64,000 nucleotides of DNA from NCBI GenBank assembly GCA_938008555.1, contig CALLKE010000093.1, positions 1 to 64,000 on the forward strand, in the 5' to 3' direction. The notes below the pieces were generated by a model. The model searched no databases and was not told the DNA's origin. It saw only the letters and a list, made by a program, of their open reading frames with translations. The stretch is from an uncultured Pedobacter sp. Its GTDB lineage: Bacteria; Bacteroidota; Bacteroidia; Sphingobacteriales; Sphingobacteriaceae. The position numbers were made by a program, and so were the translations under genes. This document shows, one piece after another, positions 17,721 to 26,814 of this stretch; position 1 is the stretch's first letter, and every line of letters starts with the position of its first letter.

Positions 17721-17747
17721 TTGATAATAGTTTCTACGTTATCTTTG
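17721..17747 (+). promoter_or_regulatory. Promoter of the pnuC gene
   Basis: TTG (17721-17723), 16 bases, then TATCTTTG (17740-17747) is a near-consensus Bacteroidota promoter with a slightly short spacer. The ATG follows only six bases after the -7 box, so the transcript would be nearly leaderless. Confidence 0.5.
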
Positions 17748-17753
17748 TGATCG

Positions 17754-18359
17754 ATGGATGTATTATTTTTCAGCATATTAGATGGATTAGATCACCAAAA
17801 ATTTCTAGAAATTTTTGGTGTGGCTACAGGAATTTTATGCGTTTATTTTGCAGCAAAAAATAACATTTGGAATTGGCCAATAGCAATCGTCAGCGTCACG
17901 ACTTACATCGTCATATTTTGGGAGACCAAATTGTATGCAGATATGGGTTTGCAATTTTATTTCATGATCACCAATTTTTATGGCTGGTATTTTTGGAGCC
18001 GTAAATCTGCATCAGCACCCAAAGTAAAAATTGAAAGTATTACCAAAAAACAAATTTATGTTTCGGCAATAGCAATCATTGTTTTTACAGCATTGTTAGG
18101 GTTTCTATTAAAGCATCAAACAGATGCATCTTTCCCATTTATAGATAGTTTTTGTACAGCCTGTAGCTTAGTTGCTCAGTTCTTTTTAGCCCGAAAGGTA
18201 TTGGAAAATTGGTTGATCTGGATTTTTGCCGATCTAATTTATGTAGGCGTCTATGTTGCTAAGGGTTTAGATCTAACAGCAGCGATGTATGCCTTATTCA
18301 TATATATCGCCTTGATGGGATATCTAGATTGGCGTAGAGAATATCGTTTTAATCAATAG
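17754..18359 (+). CDS. pnuC: PnuC-family vitamin transporter
   Basis: A 201-residue inner-membrane transporter of the PnuC (SWEET-like) family, which takes up nicotinamide riboside or, in PnuT and related forms, thiamine or riboflavin by facilitated diffusion coupled to phosphorylation. About seven hydrophobic segments are visible. The family signatures are NIWNWPIAIVSVTTYIVIFW, KLYADMGLQFYFMITNFYGWYFW and, near the C-terminus, LENWLIWIFADLIYVGVY. No kinase or riboswitch nearby identifies the vitamin, so the substrate stays open. The gene is monocistronic or leads weakly into lnt, 80 bases downstream. Confidence 0.9.
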   Translation: MDVLFFSILDGLDHQKFLEIFGVATGILCVYFAAKNNIWNWPIAIVSVTTYIVIFWETKLYADMGLQFYFMITNFYGWYFWSRKSASAPKVKIESITKKQIYVSAIAIIVFTALLGFLLKHQTDASFPFIDSFCTACSLVAQFFLARKVLENWLIWIFADLIYVGVYVAKGLDLTAAMYALFIYIALMGYLDWRREYRFNQ

Positions 18360-18439
18360 AAGGTAAAGAATCGCCTGTGCAATAACCAGGTTTTTGCTCA
18401 GCAAGTGTTGTAACCTGCAAAAATCACTTCTCAAAAAAT

Positions 18440-20122
18440 ATGCATTTTTGTGGCATGTCAAACAGCATCATCAATAAAAAATTCAGCTCTTTACTCGTGA
18501 ATAAAAATCAATTATTAGGAATATCCAGTGCATTTCTTTTATGGCTTTCGTGGCCTCCAATTCCATTTACAAGTCCATTGTTACTAATCGCGTTGGTACC
18601 CTTATTGTTGGCGGTAGAGCATATTATTCAATCTGATCAACGTAAAAAAGGGGCTAAAATCTTTTGGCTTTGTGCCGCTGTTTTTTTTCTTTGGAATGCA
18701 ACATGCACGTACTGGATCTTTAATTCTCTGTGTGCTTCCATGTCTGTCTGGATTGCTGCATTGGTCATATTATTCCCATTTGGAACAGCTACCCTACTCA
18801 TGACATCTGGTTTCTGGTTGTATTATCGTTTAAGGTTAATAATGCCTAAAATATGGGCTTATATCGGCTTAATATGTTTTTGGATCGGCTATGAATTTTT
18901 GTATCAAAGCTGGGATGCTCCTTTTCCTTGGATGAATTTAGGAAACGGGTTCGCTCAAAGCCATCAACTCATACAGTGGTACGAGTATACGGGCGTATAT
19001 GGAGGTACTTTATGGATTTTGATCGTTAATATTTTGATTTTCGATACCCTCATCTCGTTCCTCTCCAAAGGAGAAAAAGACAAATATAAATTTCTATCTG
19101 GGGTGAAATTGAGTATGCTAGTCGCGCTTACTCCGATGCTTATTTCGCTGATGCTTTACTTCAATTATCAAGAAAAGTCAAATCCTTCCAATGTAGTAGT
19201 CGTTCAGCCTAATATAAATCCCTATATGAAATATACCGTGCACCCTGCTGTGCAAACACAGAATCTAATTCATCTTTCTGATTCAATAGGACAGGTCAAT
19301 ACTGAATATTTTATTTGGCCAGAAACAGCTATTCCTGATTTTAGCAATGAGGACTCTATTCATAGTAATACCAATTATTTAACGATTCGATCATTTTTAA
19401 ATAAATATAAAAATGGCAATGTAGTCTCAGGAATTGAAAGCTATCTATTATATAATCAAGCCAAAACATCCACAGCACATTTGGATGAATACTCAGGAAA
19501 ATATATAGATAGTTTCAATGCGGCTATACAGATTGAGAATGCCGATAAAGTTCAATTTTATCATAAGTCTAAACTAGTGCCAGGCGTGGAAACATTGCCA
19601 TTTGCATCCCTTTTGGGCTTCCTAAAGCCTGTCTTTGCAAGCCTAGGTGGGGCAACTGGAAGATATGGACGACAAGAAACAGCGAGCGTGTTTTATTCGC
19701 AAAGCGGTATTGGCCTTGCACCTGTTATTTGCTACGAATCTATTTGGGGGGGATATGTAGCCACTTATATAAAATTAGGTGCACAGTTCATCGCCATTAT
19801 GACCAATGATGGTTGGTGGGGGAATACATCAGGCAAAAATCAGCACTTAGAATACGCCAAATTAAGGGCCATAGAAACCCGGCGCTGGGTTGCACGCTCT
19901 GCTAATACAGGAATTTCAGCTTTTATCAATCAGCGAGGCGATGTGGTCAAACAATCTAAGTGGTGGGTACCTACTGCCTTGAAAGCGGATATTAATCTAA
20001 ATGACGAGCTCACGTTTTATGTTAAAAGTGGAGACTATATCGCATATGCTGGCTCATTTGGATGTGGAATCTTTGGCCTAATCATATTTATCGGCATATT
20101 TCGAACAAAGAAGACTTCTTAA
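18440..20122 (+). CDS. lnt: Apolipoprotein N-acyltransferase
   Basis: This inner-membrane enzyme adds the third acyl chain to the N-terminal cysteine of lipoproteins. The first ~245 residues hold the membrane helices (WLSWPPIPFTSPLLLIAL is typical). The nitrilase domain follows in the periplasm with a complete catalytic triad: E295 in IWPETAIPDF, K378 in FYHKSKLVPGVETLPF and C431 in PVICYESIW. Further conserved parts are AIMTNDGWWGNTSG and ANTGISAFINQRGD. The 560-residue length is normal for the phylum. An alternative start five codons downstream (18455) is equally plausible. It suits a genome rich in lipoproteins. Confidence 0.95.
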   Translation: MHFCGMSNSIINKKFSSLLVNKNQLLGISSAFLLWLSWPPIPFTSPLLLIALVPLLLAVEHIIQSDQRKKGAKIFWLCAAVFFLWNATCTYWIFNSLCASMSVWIAALVILFPFGTATLLMTSGFWLYYRLRLIMPKIWAYIGLICFWIGYEFLYQSWDAPFPWMNLGNGFAQSHQLIQWYEYTGVYGGTLWILIVNILIFDTLISFLSKGEKDKYKFLSGVKLSMLVALTPMLISLMLYFNYQEKSNPSNVVVVQPNINPYMKYTVHPAVQTQNLIHLSDSIGQVNTEYFIWPETAIPDFSNEDSIHSNTNYLTIRSFLNKYKNGNVVSGIESYLLYNQAKTSTAHLDEYSGKYIDSFNAAIQIENADKVQFYHKSKLVPGVETLPFASLLGFLKPVFASLGGATGRYGRQETASVFYSQSGIGLAPVICYESIWGGYVATYIKLGAQFIAIMTNDGWWGNTSGKNQHLEYAKLRAIETRRWVARSANTGISAFINQRGDVVKQSKWWVPTALKADINLNDELTFYVKSGDYIAYAGSFGCGIFGLIIFIGIFRTKKTS

Positions 20123-20257
20123 ACACATTTGTTTTTCAAATTATATTTTTACTTTAAAGAAATTTTTTTCATTAAACAATAATTTTTATACCATCTAAAC
20201 GCTAATACAATAACATACAGTTGAAAAAATATTGTTTTACCTTAAAAAAGAAAAAAT

Positions 20258-21874
20258 ATGAAAAACGACTTGTTGTATTCGATTGGTTTACTCCTACTCC
20301 TGTGTACCTGTAAAAAAGCACAAGCGCCATCAGAAACAAAAATGCTTTCTGAAGACACAAAAAATATAATACCCAAGACCGCTATTGACAGCTACATCAC
20401 CAATTCAATCAAAGCAAAAAATGATTTTAAATGGGCTTATGCCAGTGATGTAATGGTTTGGAGTGCTTTGAAGCAGTCTGACAAGGTTTTGTCCATAGGC
20501 TATAAGCCAGCCAACTGGACAAATACCGACGTGACTGCCAAGATGCAAACAATTAATATCCAATCTCAGCAATACCAAGAGGTGAAAGCACGAATCCTCC
20601 AAATGGTTTGGGAAGAAGAGCGAAAAAGCCGTCCCAATCTAAAAATAGAAGAACTAGAAGTTTGGCCAGAAAAGTATTTACCTGTCATTTGTGTATCAGC
20701 TCAAAACTTAAGTACTATCAAAAAACTGCGGCAATCTCAACTTGTTCGTTATGTCGAACCAATAGGTTATCAATATGGCACTGCAGCACAAAATAATGGA
20801 GGAAATGAATTGCAAAGTGGTCTCAATTTTGGCTGCGTGGGAGCTGCTCCTTACACTGGAAATTTGATTCCAGTTATAGACTATGATGTAGTTTCACCTT
20901 TAGCCAAAGCTTCCTGGAATTTTAAACATCACAATATACAATCAGGTTGGAAAGTGAGTAGCGGCAAAGGAGTTAAAGTAATGGTTGTTGATACAGGATG
21001 CAGCTTCCAGCAGAAGAACTTAAATGATGGTTTTAATCAAGGTGAGTCTTTTGGCCGTACAATTGAACACCTGGTCACTTTGCCAAAAACAACAAGCTTC
21101 TTTGGTATGTTTCATGGTGAAGATGAAACACCCGACGATCCCTGTGGTCATGGAACTCAAATGTCAGGAGCCGTTGCTGGGCCCCGAGGTACTGATGGCA
21201 GTGCGTGCGGTGTTGCTTACAACTGTGATTTAGTCACAGTACGCGCATCACATGATGTCATCTTAGATGAAAGCCGTGAAGCACAGGGCGTTGCTGATGC
21301 CTTCAACATAGCAGCTAACAGAGATGATATTAAAATTATCAGTATGAGCATGGGTTATCCATTTTATATCTCTCAGGTTGCCGATGCCATCAAAAATGCA
21401 ACTGATCGTGGTAAGCTAGTTTTCTGTGCAGCAGGAACCACTACTCGTTGGACTAATTGGGGTTGGGTAGCATTTCCTGCTAACATGCCCATCGTGAATG
21501 CCGTTACAGGGGTTCAGGATAACCAAAACGTGAGGTGCGACGTCTGCCATGAAGGCCCTGAGGTAGACTTTGTCGTCGTGATGGAAAAGAATCTCAATAA
21601 ATTGGAAGCGCTTAGCCTGTCTATGAGCGGGCATACACCATCCGTAGTTGGGGGTTCATCCATCGCAACCGCTAGTATGACTGGTATGGCTGCTATGGTC
21701 TGGAGTAAATTTCCGAATAAATCGGCTTCGGAAATTTTAGATATTCTAAAAGCCTCATCCGTTAATCCAGATAATAATCCCAATTGGGGAGCTGGGTTTT
21801 TAAAAGTGGATCAAGCATTAGGAATCAGTGGTGGACCACGTCATAACTCACAACCAGTAGCGCATACCTGGTGA
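20258..21874 (+). CDS. Subtilisin-like (S8) serine protease, lipoprotein
   Basis: A 538-residue secreted protease. The N-terminus is a lipoprotein signal with the likely lipid-bearing cysteine at C18. Residues ~40-170 look like an inhibitor-type propeptide. The S8 triad is D245 (KVMVVDTG), H298 (CGHGTQMSG) and S468 (GGSSIATASM). One oddity: the loop that in subtilisin supplies the oxyanion-hole asparagine (AAGN) reads CAAGTTTRW here, with Thr394 in that place. I recall related Bacteroidota proteases with the same substitution, so it may be a subfamily trait. Extra cysteines (C296, C317, C323, C427, C430) suggest disulfides. It stands alone, with no evident partner gene. Confidence 0.92.
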   Translation: MKNDLLYSIGLLLLLCTCKKAQAPSETKMLSEDTKNIIPKTAIDSYITNSIKAKNDFKWAYASDVMVWSALKQSDKVLSIGYKPANWTNTDVTAKMQTINIQSQQYQEVKARILQMVWEEERKSRPNLKIEELEVWPEKYLPVICVSAQNLSTIKKLRQSQLVRYVEPIGYQYGTAAQNNGGNELQSGLNFGCVGAAPYTGNLIPVIDYDVVSPLAKASWNFKHHNIQSGWKVSSGKGVKVMVVDTGCSFQQKNLNDGFNQGESFGRTIEHLVTLPKTTSFFGMFHGEDETPDDPCGHGTQMSGAVAGPRGTDGSACGVAYNCDLVTVRASHDVILDESREAQGVADAFNIAANRDDIKIISMSMGYPFYISQVADAIKNATDRGKLVFCAAGTTTRWTNWGWVAFPANMPIVNAVTGVQDNQNVRCDVCHEGPEVDFVVVMEKNLNKLEALSLSMSGHTPSVVGGSSIATASMTGMAAMVWSKFPNKSASEILDILKASSVNPDNNPNWGAGFLKVDQALGISGGPRHNSQPVAHTW

Positions 21875-21919
21875 CATGGTTATTTGAACAAATAGCAAGC
21901 TAACTAGCAGCACCTCCAA

Positions 21920-23659
21920 TTAGAACAAATATTTTCCGACGATAGGCATCCGTCTACCTAAGCCAAATGCTTTGGGGGATACACGTAGGATTGGCGGTGT
22001 TTGATATCGTTTGAATTCAGCCGCATTCACCAATTTGAGGATACGATACACCAAAACCTCTTCAAATCCGAGGGCAATAATTGCGCTCGGACTTTTTTTA
22101 AGCTCAATATATTCAAACAAAATTTGATCCAATACATCATACGTTGGCAGTGAATCCGAGTCTTTTTGTCCAGGTCGTAGCTCAGCAGACGGTGGTTTGA
22201 TCAGTATGTTTTTTGGAATAATTTCCTGATCACGGTTGATATACTCACAAAGTTGATAGACTTGTATTTTATAAATATCTCCAATCACCCCCATAGCTCC
22301 AGCCATATCGCCATAAAGTGTGCCATAGCCTACAGCAAGTTCACTTTTATTGGAAGTATTGAGTAAAATATAGCCAAACTTATTAGACATGGCCATTACT
22401 GTGACTGCTCTACAGCGTGATTGTATGTTTTCTTCCGCAATATTAAAAGGCAAATCGTTGAACAAAGGTTTCATCATGACGTCAAATGCTGAAACTGCTT
22501 TTTTGACTGAGATAATTTCATGTTTACATCCCAAATTCTCGACCAAATCTAAAGCATCTTTTATAGAATGATCAGATGAAAATTCAGAGGGCATCAGCAC
22601 AGCCATTACATTTTCGGGGCCCAAAGCTTTGCTTGCAAGTACACACACCAATGCAGAATCAATACCTCCCGATAAACCTAAAATCGCTTTGGAAAAACCT
22701 GATTTCTTAAAATAATCTTGAATACCTAAGATTAAAGCATCATGAATAAATGGCATGGCATCTTCTATACCTAAAACACTCGTTTCTTTCGGAGCGGCGA
22801 TATCTAGCCCCCCCTTCTGCTCGGAACGAACCTGATCAAAGTTCTTCGTTTTGGAGGATTTATGTTGAGGATGAATATCTATCTCTCTTGAAAAAGGCAC
22901 AGTGAGATTATAATAGTGCATAGCCTCCGTAAAACCAGGCATTTCATCAACTACGTGCCCTTGCTTATCAAAAACCAAAGAGCGTCCATCAAAAATAATT
23001 TCTGTTTGAGCACCTACCTGATTCACATAAAAGAGGGGAAGATTGTATTGATGACAATTATTTTTCAAAACAGATACACGTTCCTTGTGATGCCGATATG
23101 AAAATGGAGAGGCAGCGATATTAATCATCAGATCAGGTTTTTCTCTGATCAAAATATCCATGGGCGACTCCACATAAAGTGGATTATGATTCATATTCCA
23201 GAGATCCTCACAGATGGTTAGCGCAATTTTAAAACCCATCAAGTCAATGCAATGGATTTTAGTAGCTACAGACGGTTCAAAGTAACGACACTCATCAAAA
23301 ACATCGTAATTGGGTAAAAGGGTTTTATATATAGTCGCTTTTCGTTTTTTATTCTCGATAAAGACAGCAGAATTATATAAATCTTTTCCTTTGAGATCTG
23401 TATTTCTAACAGGGGCTCCGATGATGCAAGCTATATTATCACAAACACCGGCGATCTGCTCAACAGCATGCTCACATAAATCGATGAAGTTTGTAAACTC
23501 TAACAGATCAAGAGGGGGATATCCACAAATAGCAAGCTCTGCAAATACAATTAAGTCTGCTTTTTGCTGTTTTGCTTGTTCAATGGCTTGTATGATTTTT
23601 TGAGTGTTTGCTTCGAGGTTCCCGATATGATAATTAAGCTGAGCTAACGCGATCTTCAT
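21920..23659 (-). CDS. nadE: Glutamine-dependent NAD+ synthase
   Basis: This enzyme catalyses the last step of NAD synthesis, amidating nicotinic acid adenine dinucleotide with ammonia cut from glutamine. It has two domains. The N-terminal nitrilase-like glutaminase has the triad E41 (VFAELAICGYPP), K112 (IYKTLLPNYDVF) and C150 (ALTICEDLW). The C-terminal synthetase has the PP-loop SGGIDS at 330-335 and KPPSAELRPGQKDSDSLP. The 579 residues counted from the ATG at 23659 fit the family; a TTG two codons upstream is also open. It is divergent from gldB, with only 33 bases between the starts. nadE next to gld genes is a known Bacteroidota arrangement. Confidence 0.96.
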   Translation of the reverse strand: MKIALAQLNYHIGNLEANTQKIIQAIEQAKQQKADLIVFAELAICGYPPLDLLEFTNFIDLCEHAVEQIAGVCDNIACIIGAPVRNTDLKGKDLYNSAVFIENKKRKATIYKTLLPNYDVFDECRYFEPSVATKIHCIDLMGFKIALTICEDLWNMNHNPLYVESPMDILIREKPDLMINIAASPFSYRHHKERVSVLKNNCHQYNLPLFYVNQVGAQTEIIFDGRSLVFDKQGHVVDEMPGFTEAMHYYNLTVPFSREIDIHPQHKSSKTKNFDQVRSEQKGGLDIAAPKETSVLGIEDAMPFIHDALILGIQDYFKKSGFSKAILGLSGGIDSALVCVLASKALGPENVMAVLMPSEFSSDHSIKDALDLVENLGCKHEIISVKKAVSAFDVMMKPLFNDLPFNIAEENIQSRCRAVTVMAMSNKFGYILLNTSNKSELAVGYGTLYGDMAGAMGVIGDIYKIQVYQLCEYINRDQEIIPKNILIKPPSAELRPGQKDSDSLPTYDVLDQILFEYIELKKSPSAIIALGFEEVLVYRILKLVNAAEFKRYQTPPILRVSPKAFGLGRRMPIVGKYLF

Positions 23660-23692
23660 GTACAATTTTATAAATTAGCGAACAATCCTTAA

Positions 23693-24718
23693 ATGATGAA
23701 ATCCACGCGAATTTACCTGTTTTTTTTCACCGCTCTCATTTTAGTTTCTTGCAGCAACCATCAAGATATAGATGTCAGTAACATCCATCTCAATCTAAAA
23801 ATTGAGCGCTTTGACCAAGCAATGGCGAACTTATCGCCTTCGAATATTACCACGCAAGCACCTGCACTACAGAAAAAATATGGCTCTTTTTATAATGATT
23901 ACATGCAGCGTATGCTGGAAGTAGGATCAACTTCAGATACAGCTTATTATAAATCATTGAGAATTGTTTTGCAAAACAAAGATTATTTGGAATTAAAATC
24001 CTCGGTAGCAAGCACGTATCCTCAGATGGATAAAATAGAAACCGAACTAAATGATGCATTCAAGCATATTCTCTATTACTATCCAAAACAAAAGCTGCCT
24101 CGACTCATTACTTTTTTATCAGGATTTGCAGTTCAAACCCCTATTGGCAATGACTATATTGGCATCGGCTTAGATATGTTTTTGGGAGCAGATTCTAAAT
24201 TTTATCCCGCTCTGCGTCAGAGTTTACCACAATATCTTACCAGGCGTTTTACCCCACAGAATATTACTCCAAGGGTGATAGAGGTGTTTATTCGCGAAAA
24301 TATGTTTCCAGAAGAAGACAAGGATCGTTCATTATTGAGTAAAGCTGTTTATAATGGGAAAATAATGTACTGTATGAGTGCCATGATGCCAACTATGGCC
24401 GATACTTTAAAGATTGGTTATAAAACCAAACAATTGGAATGGTGTAAAAATAACGAAGCGAGCATTTGGGCTTATTTTTTAGACAATGATTTACTCTATG
24501 AAACAGATTACCTGAAAATACAAAAGTACCTTTCTGAGGCTCCCTTTACCCCAGGTCTTGGCGATCAATCAGAATCGGCACCTAAATTGGGGATCTGGAT
24601 CGGGTGGCAAATTGTAAAAAGGTATATGGATAAAAATCCTCGAGTAACGCTACAGCAGTTGATGAATGAAAAAGATGCGCAGCGAATCCTCCAACTATCG
24701 AACTATAAACCCAAATAG
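23693..24718 (+). CDS. gldB: Gliding motility lipoprotein GldB
   Basis: A 341-residue lipoprotein required for gliding and for T9SS function in Flavobacterium. The signal peptide ends in a good lipobox, LVSC, with C20 lipidated. The body carries GldB features: LNLKIERFDQAMANL near the start, PRLITFLSGFAVQTPIG (the recurrent GldB motif), IGIGLDMFLGADSKFYP, and a C-terminal GIWIGWQIVKRYMDKNP. The family is distantly related to zinc-dependent peptidase-like folds, but no catalytic role is shown. gldC, the usual next gene, is missing downstream. The giant T9SS-type protein at the right end gives it a plausible client system. Confidence 0.9.
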   Translation: MMKSTRIYLFFFTALILVSCSNHQDIDVSNIHLNLKIERFDQAMANLSPSNITTQAPALQKKYGSFYNDYMQRMLEVGSTSDTAYYKSLRIVLQNKDYLELKSSVASTYPQMDKIETELNDAFKHILYYYPKQKLPRLITFLSGFAVQTPIGNDYIGIGLDMFLGADSKFYPALRQSLPQYLTRRFTPQNITPRVIEVFIRENMFPEEDKDRSLLSKAVYNGKIMYCMSAMMPTMADTLKIGYKTKQLEWCKNNEASIWAYFLDNDLLYETDYLKIQKYLSEAPFTPGLGDQSESAPKLGIWIGWQIVKRYMDKNPRVTLQQLMNEKDAQRILQLSNYKPK

Positions 24719-24952
24719 ACTTTTTCTCTAGGTTCAGGCTATTGATCATCAGCCATTAATAGATTGACATGATTAATAGCATGGACCTCCGTTTGGGCTT
24801 TTCATCCATGAAGAATCAATCGTACGCTTAGAAATGATACAAAAGCCGATATCGATTATTCATTTTTAGCTGCCTCATAAAAAGGAGTGAATCTTTTTAG
24901 AATATTAGCACTGATATCCTTTGAAACCTTTCTTGTATGCATGCCATCACAA

Positions 24953-25483
24953 CTAGTGAGCAGCAACAAATGTTTTAACTAGGCCTACTCGTCTTCCCGG
25001 GTATGATCTCTCTTTTTTGATTTTGGGTCTTACAATTTTGTAAATAGCTGTAGCAGTACCTAAAATACGATCAGACTTTCCCATAGCAACAATTTCTAGC
25101 GTACACCTCGTAGCCCCGTTATCTAGTATAGGAAGCTTAAAATCGCTGGACGAGCCCTCTTCCCACTCACCATTTATTCGTTGCTCTTTCAAGTCCACTC
25201 CGGGTATTACCGACGATGTCCAATAAACATGTTTTTTATTATCGATAACCTTTATCAAAAACATGGCTGTTCCTGCAGGCGCATTTTCCCACGATACATG
25301 AGGTAGTTTAAGCCCCCTCAATCGAGCAGAATCGATTCCATCTTTAAAGGTGTTTGATGATACTTTAAATTTTGCAAAGCTTGCTTTTTGCCTGGTACTT
25401 GGTGTTATTGAATCTTTTCGACATCCGATAGTGCATAGGCTGATAAGCACAATGCCGAGTGTTATTTTTAGCTGGTTTTTCAT
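24953..25483 (-). CDS. PEBP-like (YbhB/YbcL) lipoprotein
   Basis: A 176-residue lipoprotein with lipobox TIGC (C21). The mature part follows the phosphatidylethanolamine-binding-protein pattern closely though divergently: FKVSSNTFKDGI, then LPHVSWENAPAGTAMFLIKVID (compare the family's SPpLsW..aPagTkSfaLi.DpD), then HVYWTSSVIPG (the HWvv.NIP motif). The usual GP.PP...H segment near the C-terminus is replaced or lost, and the last 35 residues are basic. Bacterial members bind small anionic ligands or have unknown roles. It sits between gldB (convergent) and the lipoprotein island. Confidence 0.65.
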   Translation of the reverse strand: MKNQLKITLGIVLISLCTIGCRKDSITPSTRQKASFAKFKVSSNTFKDGIDSARLRGLKLPHVSWENAPAGTAMFLIKVIDNKKHVYWTSSVIPGVDLKEQRINGEWEEGSSSDFKLPILDNGATRCTLEIVAMGKSDRILGTATAIYKIVRPKIKKERSYPGRRVGLVKTFVAAH

Positions 25484-25966
25484 TTTTGATTGACTTGGTT
25501 TTGATCGTATAATAAGTATTGGATTTATGAACTGTTAATTAACTCGTTTTTCTAAAACGCAGCAAAACTGAAACACACGGCATAAACAGTCGGCTTGTAA
25601 ATAATTCTAATTGAATAATATCATTTATAAATGTTTAAAAACGCATATTTAGTTCATAGCTTATTCATCAGCTCCCCCCCCACTTTCATCAACATGAGGG
25701 GAGCTTGACGATATCGCATAAACTAATCAGAAGAATGGAAAATTTTAACCCAATCATAAAGCATAATCTAAAATGCAGAGAAGCGCTTTATAAGAGAGGA
25801 GAATGTATTCTTCAATAATCAGGGGCTTTGGATTCACTTGTTTTATAACATACCCATAAATAAACCCCAGGAGGAGGCTTCCCATGTAGAATATCTTGTT
25901 ATTGCCACTACCCCCAATTGATTCAAAAAAATTGACTGAATATTAGCTATCTCCTTAGATATTATT
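25484..25966. other. Gap before the lipoprotein island
   Basis: A 483-base stretch between two minus-strand lipoprotein genes. It holds one hairpin (25670-25705, annotated separately). No frame shows a recognisable protein; short open frames at 25843-25966 run on from the opposite reading of the next gene. It contains the unmapped promoter of the PEBP-like gene. Confidence 0.5.
25670..25705 (-). terminator. Possible terminator hairpin
   Basis: AGCTCCCC (25670-25677) pairs with GGGGAGCT (25698-25705) around a 20-base loop. It lies ~260 bases downstream of the lipoprotein gene ending at 25967. The long loop and lack of a T-run make termination uncertain. Confidence 0.35.
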
Positions 25967-26530
25967 TCAATTAACACGTTGAGACCCACCAGTACCATTT
26001 TGTGTACTTCCAGGAATATTCCGATCATATTGCAACCGCTGATTCTTATCCAGATATAGAAACCCAGTTCTACCAGTTTCTTCAACTTTTGCACCATTAA
26101 CGTATCTCATCTTTTTTGAAGTAAATTGAGTCACGACGAAATCACCTTCTTTATCAACCTCAACAAGTTTGTTATTATTAGGCTTAGTCTCAAATGTAAC
26201 ACGCCTATACTCATCCTCATAAACACCTACTGTTTTATTAGTGCTTCCAATCTCTTTGCCGTCTCGGTACTTTCTCTTTGTTGTAGAAGAACTAGTAATT
26301 AAACTCTCATACGGCTTGTCTCTATTACTAGATCCACTACCTGAACCTTGAGACGAAGAGTTAGAGTTACTAGATCCACTACCTTTACCTGGAGGCAAGG
26401 ATTTAGATCTACCCGAAGTTGAAGCAACTGAAGCTGGTTGATCTGGAATAATGAGCGCTTCCTTTTGACAGGAAGTTCCTAACAGTGCAACAAGAGAAAG
26501 GCCACATGAAACTTTTAAGTAACGATGCAT
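25967..26530 (-). CDS. Island lipoprotein 1 (CQKE family)
   Basis: A 187-residue lipoprotein of unknown function, one of six paralogues in this island. It shares the N-terminal block with its siblings: signal peptide MHRYLKVSCGLSLVALLGTS, lipidated C21 in CQKEAL, then P.QPASVASTSG. After this the sequence is its own: a Ser/Gly/Asn-rich linker (residues ~42-72), then a ~100-residue part with strand-like blocks (YRRVTFETKPNNNKLVEV, GRTGFLYLDKNQRLQYD) reminiscent of short YD-type hairpins. It ends GGSQRVN. QKE right after the cysteine resembles the surface-export signal of Bacteroidota lipoproteins (Gln-Lys-acidic), so it may be exposed outside the cell. It uses the conserved island promoter. 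Confidence 0.7.
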   Translation of the reverse strand: MHRYLKVSCGLSLVALLGTSCQKEALIIPDQPASVASTSGRSKSLPPGKGSGSSNSNSSSQGSGSGSSNRDKPYESLITSSSTTKRKYRDGKEIGSTNKTVGVYEDEYRRVTFETKPNNNKLVEVDKEGDFVVTQFTSKKMRYVNGAKVEETGRTGFLYLDKNQRLQYDRNIPGSTQNGTGGSQRVN

Positions 26531-26573
26531 AATTTTGCGATTAGATTGATTGAAAAAATTAATTAATAAACCG

Positions 26574-26603
26574 CAATTATACTAGCAAAAAAATAAAAAA
26601 CAA
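26574..26603 (-). promoter_or_regulatory. Conserved island promoter, copy 1
   Basis: On the minus strand: TTG (26603-26601), a 19-base spacer, then TATAATTG (26581-26574), a one-mismatch match to TAnnTTTG. CTAG just before the -7 box and GC just after it recur at the other copies. The -7 box is 44 bases from the start codon. Confidence 0.55.
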
Positions 26604-26772
26604 TATAATAAGTAGACTAAATATGATATTTTCAATAAACACCTGTCTATCAGATTAAAAACCAATGAGTGTAATACCAGTATAGCTACTATACCTCTAT
26701 AAAACTAGAATCATTGTCTACACATTTTTATCCTTGTTTTCTATTACTGAATAATCGTTCACACTAATCCCT

Positions 26773-26814
26773 AAAAGAATAGCCTCCAGAAATATTTCTG
26801 GAGGCTATTCTTTT
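26773..26814 (-). terminator. Perfect 42-bp palindromic terminator
   Basis: Two 21-base arms (26773-26793 and 26794-26814) are exact complements; the core is AGAATAGCCTCCAG. It begins at the stop codon of the gene at 26814 and has A/T-rich ends, so the RNA forms a strong hairpin followed by U residues. It is one of three related palindromes in the island. Confidence 0.85.

Larger units (their letters stand above)
17441..17753. other. Divergent intergenic region, oxygenase/pnuC
   Basis: A 313-base gap between two divergent genes. Apart from one -7 box for each gene (annotated separately) I see no RNA gene and no riboswitch. In particular I found no thiamine-pyrophosphate riboswitch core, which might be expected if the PnuC-type gene imported thiamine. 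Confidence 0.6.

Noticed and set aside
17441..17753. Possible thiamine-pyrophosphate riboswitch before the PnuC-type gene
   Set aside because: The conserved CTGAGA and ACCTGATCTGG-like core is absent.
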